NCBI RefSeq assembly: GCF_014211915.1
Contig: NZ_CP060040.1
Location: 1,240,001 to 1,304,000, forward strand
Source of the DNA: Burkholderia cenocepacia
GTDB lineage: Bacteria; Pseudomonadota; Gammaproteobacteria; Burkholderiales; Burkholderiaceae
DNA: 64,000 nt
Direction of reading: 5' to 3'
The notes under the pieces were generated by a model, which saw only the letters and a program-made list of their open reading frames with translations, did no database searches and was not told where the DNA came from. Positions 56,566 through 64,000 of this stretch are shown in pieces; within the stretch, counting starts at the first letter, position 1, and every line of letters starts with the position of its first letter. A program made the position numbers and the translations under genes.

Positions 56566-57894
56566 TCAGGTCGACGTGGGCTGACCGGCGCCATAGGCCG
56601 GCGCGTTGTTCTGCCGTTCAAGTTCGGCATCGAGATGCGCGGCATGCGCGCTCGCTTCGGACGCCGACATCAGCTCGCCTTCCCACTTCGCGACCACCGC
56701 GCTGGCGATCGAGTTGCCCACCGCGTTCGTGGCCGAGCGCCCCATGTCGAGGAACGTGTCGACGCCGAGAATCAGCAGCAGCCCGGCTTCAGGGATGTTG
56801 AACTGGTGCAGCGTGGCCGCGATCACGACGAGAGACGCGCGCGGCACGCCGGCCATCCCCTTCGACGTCAGCATCAGGATCAGCAGCATCGTGACTTGCG
56901 TGCCGAGCGACAGGTGGATGTCGTAGGCCTGCGCGATGAACAGCGTCGCGAACGTGCAGTACATCATCGAGCCGTCGAGGTTGAACGAATAGCCCATCGG
57001 CATCACGAAGCTCGAGATCTTGCGCCGTACGCCGAAGCGGTCGAGCGCGTCGAGGATCTTCGGATACGCGGCTTCGGAGCTCGCGGTTGCGAACGACAGC
57101 ATGAACGCCTCCTTGATCAGCGCGAGCAGCTTGAACACGCGGCGGCCGAGGAACAGCAGCCCGGCCGCGACCAGCGTGGCCCACAGCAGCACGAGGCTCG
57201 CGTAGAAATCGCCCATGAACACCGCGAACTTGAGCAGGATCGACAACCCGTTGACCGCCACGGTCGACGCCATCGCGGCCATCACCGCGAGCGGCGCGAG
57301 CTTCATCACGTAGCCGGTGATCTTCAGCATCACGTGCGCGAGCTGGTCGATCGCCGCGACGAGGATCTTTCCGCGCTCGCCGAGGGCGGCGAGCGCCACG
57401 CCGAAGAACATCGAGAACACGACGATCTGCAGGATCTCGTTGTTCGCCATCGCCTCGGCGATCGACTTCGGCACCATGTGACCGACGAAATCCTTCAGCG
57501 TGAACTTGGACGTCGCGAGATGCGCGGACGCGCCGATGTCCGGCAGCGGCAGGCCGAGGTTCTCGCCCGGCCGCAGCAGGTTCGCCATCAGCAGGCCGAG
57601 CAGCAGCGAGATCAGCGACGCGGTGACGAACCAGCCGAGTGCCTTCACGAACACGCGCCCGACCGACGACGCATCACCCATGTGCGCGATGCCGACGACC
57701 AGCGTCGAGAACACCAGCGGGCCTATCACCATCTTGATCAGGCGCAGGAACACGTCGGACACGAGCGAGATGTAGCCGGCGACTTCCGTGGCCGCCTGCT
57801 TGTCGGGAAGCTGCGTGTAGATCAGGTAGCCGACCAGGATGCCGGCTGCCATCGCGAGCAGGATCCAGCCTGCCGCAGACATTCGTTTGTTCAT
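56566..57894 (-). CDS. Dicarboxylate/glutamate:cation symporter (DAACS family)
   Basis: A 442-residue transporter of the GltP/DctA family with eight membrane helices and two re-entrant loops. Visible motifs are the serine-rich loop SFATASSEAAYPK, the cation/substrate helix MPMGYSFNLDGSMMY and DTFLDMGRSATNAVGNSIAS. The residues do not clearly separate glutamate from C4-dicarboxylate use. It lies 154 bp downstream of ggt on the same strand, consistent with uptake of glutamate released by that enzyme. Confidence 0.92.
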   Translation of the reverse strand: MNKRMSAAGWILLAMAAGILVGYLIYTQLPDKQAATEVAGYISLVSDVFLRLIKMVIGPLVFSTLVVGIAHMGDASSVGRVFVKALGWFVTASLISLLLGLLMANLLRPGENLGLPLPDIGASAHLATSKFTLKDFVGHMVPKSIAEAMANNEILQIVVFSMFFGVALAALGERGKILVAAIDQLAHVMLKITGYVMKLAPLAVMAAMASTVAVNGLSILLKFAVFMGDFYASLVLLWATLVAAGLLFLGRRVFKLLALIKEAFMLSFATASSEAAYPKILDALDRFGVRRKISSFVMPMGYSFNLDGSMMYCTFATLFIAQAYDIHLSLGTQVTMLLILMLTSKGMAGVPRASLVVIAATLHQFNIPEAGLLLILGVDTFLDMGRSATNAVGNSIASAVVAKWEGELMSASEASAHAAHLDAELERQNNAPAYGAGQPTST

Positions 57895-58048
57895 GACGGA
57901 ATTCGCCGGGTGGCGATGGAGTTGACGGAAGAATGGCGCGCGTGCCGCTCAGGCTGGCGGATGCCCGCTGACGGACGCGCTTGCCGCCGCACCGGCATTC
58001 GCGGCAACGCGAACGCCGGCGGCAGCGATTCGACTTGAAACGATCGCG

Positions 58049-59800
58049 TCAGTAGCCGATCGCCGAGCCGGCCGGGCGGCGCGGGTCGTTGTAGCCGTAG
58101 ATGAAGCCGACACGCACGTTGCCGGACACCGACGAATCGTTCCCGGAACTCTGGCGGCTCGCCGCTTCGGTGCCCGGCAGGCCGACCATGATCAGCTCGG
58201 CGGCGCCCCACGGCGTCTGCTCGACCATCTTGTAGCCCATGTTGCGCAGGATCGCGAGCGTGTCGGGCGACAGGCCGTAGGTTTCGTAATAGACCGCGTC
58301 GGGCAGCCACTGATGATGGATGCGCGGCGCGGCCACCGCGTCCTGCGGCGTCATCCCGTAGTCGATCACGTTCAGCACGGTCTGCAGCGTGATCGTGATG
58401 ATGCGCGAGCCGCCCGGCGAGCCGACCACCATGAACACCTTGCCGTCCTTCTTCACGATGGTCGGCGCCATCGACGACAGCGGACGCTTGCCCGGCGCGA
58501 TCGAGTTGCGCGTGCCCTGCACGAGGCCGAACAGGTTCTGCGCGCCGACCTTCACGGTGAAGTCGTCCATCTCGTCGTTCAGGAAGAAGCCCGTGCCCGG
58601 CGCGATGACCACGGCGCCGAAGCGACCGTTGACCGTATAGGTCGTCGACACCGCATTGCCGTCGTGATCAACGATCGAGTAATGCGTCGTTTCCGGCTTC
58701 TCGTGCACGCCGACACCGGGCTGCACGTCGACCGACGGCGTCGCCGTATCGGCATGGATGCTCTTGCGGATCTGCGCCGCGTATTCCTTGCTCGTCAGCT
58801 TCGCGACCGGATTGTCGATGAAATCCGGATCGCCGAGCAGCGTGTTGCGGTCTTCGTACGCATGGCGCATCGCTTCGGTCATGTAGTGGACCGCCGCGGC
58901 CGAGTGATAGCCGAGCTTGCGCAGGTCATACCCTTCGAGGATGTTCAGCGTCTCGCACATCGTCACGCCGCCCGAACTCGGCGGCGGCGCCGACACGAAC
59001 TCGTAGCCGCGATACGTGCACGTCAGCGGCGCGATGTCCTGCGCGCGATAGGACGCGAAATCGGCCGCCGTGATCACGCCGCCGCCGCGCTTGGCCGCCG
59101 CCTCGACGATCTTCGGGATCTCGCCGTGATAGAACGCGTCGGGCCCCTGCTCCGCGATGCGCTCGAGCGTGCGGGCCAGATCCTTTTGCACCAGGCGGTC
59201 GCCCGGCTGCAGCGCCGTGCCGTCCGGGCGCAGGAAGATGCGCGCGGCTTCCGGGTCCTTCCTGAAGCGCTCGACCGTCGTGTCGAGGATGTCCGTATCG
59301 CCGCGCGTCAGCACGAAGCCGTCGCGTGCGAGCCGGATCGCCGGCGCCATCACCTGCCGGCGCGTCAGCTTCCCGTACTTGCGCTGCGCGAGATCGAGGC
59401 CGGCCACCGTGCCCGGCACGCCGACCGCGCGATAGCCGTACAGGCTCTGGTCCGGAATCACGTTGCCCGCCGCATCGAGATACATGTTCGCGGACGCCGC
59501 GGCTGGCGCGGTCTCGCGGAAATTGATGAAGCGGTCGCGACCGTCGGCCAGGTGGATCGTCATGAAACCGCCGCCGCCGATGTTGCCGCAGCACGAATTG
59601 GTCACGGCCTGCGCATAGCCGACGGCCACCGCCGCGTCCACCGCATTGCCGCCTGCCTTCAGGATGTCGACGCCGATCTGCGACGCGAAATGCTGCGACG
59701 ACACGACCATGCCGTTCTTCGCTTCGACCGCCGGGTCCGACGCGGCGAACACGCACACGCTCATCGCCGACAACAGGGTGAGTACTACGAGCCGCCTCAT
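58049..59800 (-). CDS. ggt: Gamma-glutamyltransferase
   Basis: A 583-residue periplasmic precursor with a signal peptide (cleaved about VFA|ASDP). It self-cleaves to large and small subunits at Thr371, the first Thr of KPETTHYSIVD. The GSPGGSRII oxyanion region is present. It hydrolyses or transfers the gamma-glutamyl group of glutathione and related peptides. The start at 59800 (MRRLVVLT) gives the signal peptide. Divergent from an RpiR regulator. Confidence 0.95.
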   Translation of the reverse strand: MRRLVVLTLLSAMSVCVFAASDPAVEAKNGMVVSSQHFASQIGVDILKAGGNAVDAAVAVGYAQAVTNSCCGNIGGGGFMTIHLADGRDRFINFRETAPAAASANMYLDAAGNVIPDQSLYGYRAVGVPGTVAGLDLAQRKYGKLTRRQVMAPAIRLARDGFVLTRGDTDILDTTVERFRKDPEAARIFLRPDGTALQPGDRLVQKDLARTLERIAEQGPDAFYHGEIPKIVEAAAKRGGGVITAADFASYRAQDIAPLTCTYRGYEFVSAPPPSSGGVTMCETLNILEGYDLRKLGYHSAAAVHYMTEAMRHAYEDRNTLLGDPDFIDNPVAKLTSKEYAAQIRKSIHADTATPSVDVQPGVGVHEKPETTHYSIVDHDGNAVSTTYTVNGRFGAVVIAPGTGFFLNDEMDDFTVKVGAQNLFGLVQGTRNSIAPGKRPLSSMAPTIVKKDGKVFMVVGSPGGSRIITITLQTVLNVIDYGMTPQDAVAAPRIHHQWLPDAVYYETYGLSPDTLAILRNMGYKMVEQTPWGAAELIMVGLPGTEAASRQSSGNDSSVSGNVRVGFIYGYNDPRRPAGSAIGY

Positions 59801-60171
59801 GACGGAATCCTCCAGACGAATAAACCGGGCCATGCCGGAATGCGTCGACGCGCAACGGCTTGTCGATGCCGCCGATCCAGAATGTAATAAACGATACATT
59901 TCAACGAGGCAGCGATCATATCACTCGCTTTTTTACGTCAAAAACTAGGGTAATTACTGAATTTAAATGAAAATACGCCGGGATGCCTGTCGACGCATGT
60001 TTGATTCATTACATATATGAACATATCGTCTGGCCAGGTGATGCGTCCCTCTAATTTGGAATCGCACGCAGCCTGCCGCACGTCGATCGGCTAACATGCG
60101 TGCAGTTGCCGGCAGACGCCCGTCTGCCGTTTGGTCGTTCAGTTCAATTCAGATAGAGAGCCGGAGTGCCG
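59801..60171. promoter_or_regulatory. ggt / rpiR-type divergent regulatory region
   Basis: About 371 bp, markedly AT-rich in its centre. Two imperfectly similar palindromes stand out: ATGTA-N8-TACAT at 59882-59899 and TTCAT-N7-ATGAA at 60006-60022. Either could be an RpiR site. No coding sequence seen. Confidence 0.5.
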
Positions 60172-61050
60172 ATGGGGATGAGCATCAGGGCGTTGCTGTT
60201 ATCCCAGATGGATAGCTTCACGCCGTCGGAACAGAAGGTCGCGCAGGCGTTGCTGGATCGCTATCCCAGTCTGGGGCTGGGCCCCATCGCGCAGGTTGCG
60301 AAGCAGGCGGAAGTCAGCGACCCGACCGTGTTCCGCTTCGTCGTCCGGATCGGTTTTCCGAACTACTCGTCGTTCCAGCAGGCGCTGCACGACGAGATCG
60401 ACACCGCGATGAATTCGCCGCTCGCGCGGATGGATGCGTTCCACTCGGAAACGGGCATGCGCGATAGTCATGCGGCGATTTTCCAGCGGCTGTCCGAATC
60501 GCTCGCGACGACGATCGACGGGCTCGACGCGGCCGCGTTCGACGCAGCCGTGGCGGTGCTGGCCGATCCGGACGTGCGTGTCTTCTGCGGCGGCGGGCGC
60601 TATACGGCGCCGCTCGCGTCGCTGTTCTCGTTCACGCTGGCCTATGCGCGGCCGCATGTGCAGTACGTCGAGCCGAACGTGAATCTCGCGTCCGTCGCGC
60701 TGGCCGACATGGGGCGCAACGACGTACTCGTGATCTTCGATTTTCGCCGTTACCAGAAGGACAGCATCCGCTTCGCGCAGGCCGCGCACCAACTCGGCGC
60801 GCGCATCCTGCTGATCACCGACGAATGGCGCTCGCCGATCGGCGAGTTCGCGGAGATCGTGCTGCGCATCCAGGGCCGCCCTTTCGCGATGCTGCAGACC
60901 AACGTGCCCGCGCTGGCGCTCGCCGAAGCGCTGGTGATCGGCGTGACGAACCGGCTGCCGGAACTGGCGCGGCAGCGGATGGAGAAGATCGAGCAGCTCA
61001 ATGCGGGCGGGACCGAGTGGGATGTGAGTCGGCGGGATTTGCCGGAGTGA
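60172..61050 (+). CDS. MurR/RpiR family regulator
   Basis: A 292-residue regulator with N-terminal RpiR HTH (about 1-77; PIAQVAKQAEVSDPTVFRFV) and a C-terminal SIS sugar-phosphate-type domain (about 125-265; VRVFCGGGRYTAPLAS). Divergent position suggests control of ggt. RpiR proteins with ggt or amino acid neighbours may sense non-sugar ligands. Of three possible starts, ATG 60172 fits GGAG spacing best. Confidence 0.88.
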   Translation: MGMSIRALLLSQMDSFTPSEQKVAQALLDRYPSLGLGPIAQVAKQAEVSDPTVFRFVVRIGFPNYSSFQQALHDEIDTAMNSPLARMDAFHSETGMRDSHAAIFQRLSESLATTIDGLDAAAFDAAVAVLADPDVRVFCGGGRYTAPLASLFSFTLAYARPHVQYVEPNVNLASVALADMGRNDVLVIFDFRRYQKDSIRFAQAAHQLGARILLITDEWRSPIGEFAEIVLRIQGRPFAMLQTNVPALALAEALVIGVTNRLPELARQRMEKIEQLNAGGTEWDVSRRDLPE

Positions 61051-61077
61051 TGGCGTCTCGCCATCCACCGGCAGGCA

Positions 61078-62424
61078 TCAGCTCTCGACATCCTCCAGAC
61101 TGAACACTTCCGTCTTGTCGTTGTACGAAAAGACCTCCCCATACCGCCCCCAGTCGATCACCGCATCGAGCGTTTCCTCCGCCGCCTCGTCGGACAGAAA
61201 ATCCTCGAGTTCCTGCTCGAAGCGCACGCGCGGCGCACGGTGACCCGGACGCTCGTTCAGCACCTTCCTGATCCGCGCGGCAAGCGGCACGTGCTTCAGC
61301 AGGTGATCGGCGAACATCAGCTTGCGCTCCTGCGTACCGAATTCCGCGAACACGCGTGCGGGCGGCGTCAGGAACACGTCGCCTTCGCGCACGTCCGCGA
61401 AACCGAGGTGCTGCAGCACTTCCGCGATCGGGAACAGTTCGTCGACCTCCAGATGCAGCGAACGTGCGATTTCCGGCATGTCGGCGCGGCCGTGGTACGG
61501 CGCCATCGCGAGCGTTTCGATCAGGCCGGCCATCAGGTTGGTCGATACGCGCGGCATCCAGCTACCCAGCTCGAGCCCCTTCTTCGTCGCCTCGCCGGTC
61601 TGGCGCGCGGTCATCTTCGCGTAGATGTCGTCGACGAGCTTGCGGAAATCGGCATCGAGCCGGTTACGCGGGTGCTTGAACGGCACCTTGATCTCGGCGA
61701 TCACGCGGCCCGGGTTCGACGACAGCACGAGAATCCGGTCGCACATGAACACCGCTTCCTCGATGTTGTGCGTGACGATCAGCACCGACTTGATCGGCAT
61801 GCGGCCTTGCGTCCACAGGTCCAGCAAATCGGTACGCAGCGTTTCAGCCGTCAGCACGTCGAGCGCGGAGAACGGCTCGTCCATCAGCAGAATCGTCGGG
61901 TCGACGACGAGCGCACGCGCAAAGCCGACGCGCTGGCGCATCCCGCCCGACAGCTCGCGCGGATACGCGTTCTCGAAGCCGTCGAGACCGATCAGGTCGA
62001 TCGCGGCCAGCGCACGCTCACGCCGCTCGCGCGCGCCGACGCCGAGCGCTTCGAGCCCGGCTTCCACGTTCTGCAGCACGGTGAGCCACGGGAACAGCGC
62101 GAAGGTCTGGAACACCATCGCGACGCCTTCGGCCGGGCCGCGCAGCGGCTTGCCGAGGTAGGTCACTTCGCCGCCGGTCGGCTCGATCAGGCCGGCAATG
62201 ATGCGCAACAGCGTCGATTTGCCCGAGCCGGAGCGGCCGAGCAGCCCGACGATCTCGCCTTCGCGCAGCGACAGGTTCGCATCGTCGAGCACGAGCAGCT
62301 CGCCCTGCGACTTGTTGAAGCCGCGGTTCACATGCTCGACGCGCAGGATTTCTTCGCCGAGCCGCGGCGGCTGCAGCGGCTGGGACGTCTTGACGGGGGC
62401 GTTGATAACGGTCGAATTTTGCAT
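61078..62424 (-). CDS. ABC transporter ATP-binding protein with AAA-associated C-terminal domain
   Basis: A 448-residue nitrate/sulfonate/taurine-type ATPase. Walker A GRSGSGKST (about 69-77), Q-loop FQTFALFPW, signature ELSGGMRQRVGFARAL, Walker B ILLMDEPFSALD and the His switch VTHNIEEA are all present in the first 260 residues. A further 180 residues form the AAA-associated C-terminal domain found in this subgroup. It ends 11 bp from the permease gene's stop. The imported compound is unknown. Confidence 0.92.
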   Translation of the reverse strand: MQNSTVINAPVKTSQPLQPPRLGEEILRVEHVNRGFNKSQGELLVLDDANLSLREGEIVGLLGRSGSGKSTLLRIIAGLIEPTGGEVTYLGKPLRGPAEGVAMVFQTFALFPWLTVLQNVEAGLEALGVGARERRERALAAIDLIGLDGFENAYPRELSGGMRQRVGFARALVVDPTILLMDEPFSALDVLTAETLRTDLLDLWTQGRMPIKSVLIVTHNIEEAVFMCDRILVLSSNPGRVIAEIKVPFKHPRNRLDADFRKLVDDIYAKMTARQTGEATKKGLELGSWMPRVSTNLMAGLIETLAMAPYHGRADMPEIARSLHLEVDELFPIAEVLQHLGFADVREGDVFLTPPARVFAEFGTQERKLMFADHLLKHVPLAARIRKVLNERPGHRAPRVRFEQELEDFLSDEAAEETLDAVIDWGRYGEVFSYNDKTEVFSLEDVES

Positions 62425-62435
62425 CGCGCTTACTC

Positions 62436-64000
62436 TCAATCGAGACGGAGCCGGGATTCCGCATAGGCGTACATCGGACGCCACAGCAGGCGGTTGAACA
62501 AGGTGACGAACAGGGACATCACGGCGATGCCCAGGATGATCTTCGGGAAATCGCCGGCGACGGTCGTTTGCGCGATATACGCGCCAAGGCCGTGCGCGAC
62601 GACCTTCGTGTCGCCCCACTGCACGAACTCGGACACGATGCTCGCGTTCCACGCGCCGCCGGATGCGGTGATCGCGCCGGTCACGTAGTACGGAAAGATG
62701 CCGGGCAGGATCGCCTGGCGCCACCACTGCCAGCCGCGGATACGGAAGTTCTTCGTCGCTTCCTTGTAGTCGTTCGGATAGGACATCGCGCCCGCGATCA
62801 CGTTGAACAGGATGTACCACTGCGTGCCGAGTACGATCAGCGGCGACAGCCAGATATCCGCGTTCAGGTGGAAATGGACGATCACGATCACGAATACCGG
62901 AAACAGCAGGTTCGCCGGGAATGCGGCGAGGAACTGCGCGAGCGGCTGGATTTTCTCGGCCAGCTTCGGGCGCAGCCCGATCAGCACGCCGAGCGGCACC
63001 CAGATCACCGACGCGATCGCGATCAGCACCAGCACGCGCAGCAGCGTGATCAGGCCGAGCACGAGCACGTGGCCGACCTCGGCCATCGTCACGCCGGTCG
63101 CGACGAAGCTGACGACACGCCATGCAACGTACACCGTCAGCAGGATCACGAATGCGCCCCACACGATGTCGCCGATGCGCGACGAACGGCGCGCCGATGC
63201 GCTGCGCACGCGTGTGCCCGTCAGCGACGGCACGCGTAGCGGAATCCGCGCGGCCTGCGACAGCATCCAGCCGGCCGGCACGAGCAACTGATGGATCAGG
63301 TGCGTGCGACGCATCATGTCGAGCAGCCACGATTGCGGCGCATCGCCCGACGCGGTGTTCTCCATCCGGAACTTGTCGGCCCACGCGACGAGCGGACGGA
63401 ACAGGAACTGGTCGTAGGCGAGGATCACGACCGACATCGCGACGATCACCCAGCCGACCGCGCCGAGATTCTTGTCCGAGATCGCCTGCGCGAGATACGC
63501 GCCGATGCCCGGCAGCGTGATCGTCTGGTTGCCGACGGTGATCGCCTCGGATGCGACGACGAAGAACCAGCCGCCCGACATCGACATCATCATGTTCCAG
63601 ATCAGGCCCGGCATCGAGAACGGCACTTCGAGCTTCCAGAAGCGCTGCCAGGACGTCAGGTGGAAGCCGCGCGACACTTCGTCCAGGTCGCGCGGCACCG
63701 TGCGCAGCGACTGGTAGAAGCTGAACGTCATGTTCCACGCCTGACTCGTGAAGATCGCGAAGATCGCGGCCAGCTCGGCGCCGAGCACGCGGCTCGGGAA
63801 CAGCGCGAGGAAGAACGTGACCGTAAACGAGATGAAGCCGAGCACCGGCACCGACTGCAGGATGTCGAGGATCGGAATCAGCACCATGCCCGCGCGGCGG
63901 CTCTTGGCCGCGAGCGTGCCGTAGACGAGCGTGAACGCGAGCGACGCGACCATCGCGGCGAGCATCCGCAGCGTGGTGCGCAGCGCGTATTCGGGCAGGT
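62436..64000 (-). CDS. ABC transporter permease with two fused permease domains (partial)
   Basis: At least 521 residues; the reading frame is open to the right window edge, so the N-terminus is missing. Two BPD_transp_1 domains are fused. The first covers the visible N-terminal 210 residues (EAA-type loop FHLTSWQRFWKLEVPFSMPG), the second about 290-505 (FRIRGWQWWRQAILPGIFPY). A short basic linker joins them. Fused permeases work as pseudo-heterodimers with the ATPase just downstream. A solute-binding protein is not in the window. Confidence 0.9.
   Translation of the reverse strand, partial: LPEYALRTTLRMLAAMVASLAFTLVYGTLAAKSRRAGMVLIPILDILQSVPVLGFISFTVTFFLALFPSRVLGAELAAIFAIFTSQAWNMTFSFYQSLRTVPRDLDEVSRGFHLTSWQRFWKLEVPFSMPGLIWNMMMSMSGGWFFVVASEAITVGNQTITLPGIGAYLAQAISDKNLGAVGWVIVAMSVVILAYDQFLFRPLVAWADKFRMENTASGDAPQSWLLDMMRRTHLIHQLLVPAGWMLSQAARIPLRVPSLTGTRVRSASARRSSRIGDIVWGAFVILLTVYVAWRVVSFVATGVTMAEVGHVLVLGLITLLRVLVLIAIASVIWVPLGVLIGLRPKLAEKIQPLAQFLAAFPANLLFPVFVIVIVHFHLNADIWLSPLIVLGTQWYILFNVIAGAMSYPNDYKEATKNFRIRGWQWWRQAILPGIFPYYVTGAITASGGAWNASIVSEFVQWGDTKVVAHGLGAYIAQTTVAGDFPKIILGIAVMSLFVTLFNRLLWRPMYAYAESRLRLD

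Overview
The window is GC-rich, densely coded DNA with overlapping genes, catabolic operons, OmpC-type porins and many LysR/IclR/MarR/TetR regulators. The cepI / rsaM / cepR quorum-sensing locus (31.1-33.1 kb) places it in Burkholderia, almost certainly the B. cepacia complex and probably a secondary chromosome. No rRNA, tRNA, CRISPR or intact mobile element was seen. All identifications come from reading the sequence and from family knowledge; no database search was run.

Layout. 0-4 kb: aconitase B (acnB) with a readable promoter and palindromic operator, then a PPC/DUF296 protein and a GNAT acetyltransferase. 4.2-20.1 kb: the main accessory region. It holds a 14-gene minus-strand catabolic operon (Rieske ferredoxin, small HTH-like protein, Rieske oxygenase, SDR, cupin, alpha/beta hydrolase, IclR regulator, SDR-like protein, ThDP enzyme, aspartate-dehydrogenase-like protein, aldehyde dehydrogenase, extradiol-type VOC dioxygenase, ferredoxin reductase, MFS transporter), a divergent porin and a second IclR regulator. 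Both divergent promoters carry the same 18-bp palindrome just downstream of the -10 box. The gene set suggests uptake, ring hydroxylation, ring cleavage and side-chain processing of an aromatic compound whose identity cannot be read from sequence.

20.4-23.7 kb: two hypothetical proteins, an AlkB-type dioxygenase and a membrane metallophosphoesterase. 23.8-30.0 kb: a LysR regulator and a ytcA-mdtNOP-type efflux operon. 30.0-31.0 kb: an mgtC-family gene behind a structured leader with a small upstream ORF and mutually exclusive hairpins. 31.1-34.0 kb: the cep quorum-sensing locus. cepI, rsaM and the cep box look intact, but cepR carries a one-base frameshift between its ligand-binding and DNA-binding domains. 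34-41 kb: housekeeping and small genes (ribA, a CBS-domain protein, DUF4148, rnk, a major porin, a YXWGXW-repeat protein). An IS-like remnant splits the terminator hairpin after rnk.

40.7-45.6 kb: HxlR regulator / SnoaL-like protein, isochorismatase-like hydrolase, MFS exporter, and a GST plus MarR regulator sharing one palindromic operator. 45.7-52.2 kb: an RND efflux operon (MFP, RND pump, NodT-type outer-membrane factor) divergent from soxR, with a textbook 19-bp-spacer SoxR promoter. 52.2-64 kb: SDR/LysR pair, TetR / NDH-2-type dehydrogenase pair, DUF3331 protein, dicarboxylate/glutamate symporter, gamma-glutamyltransferase divergent from an RpiR regulator, and a nitrate/sulfonate-type ABC transporter whose permease runs off the right edge.
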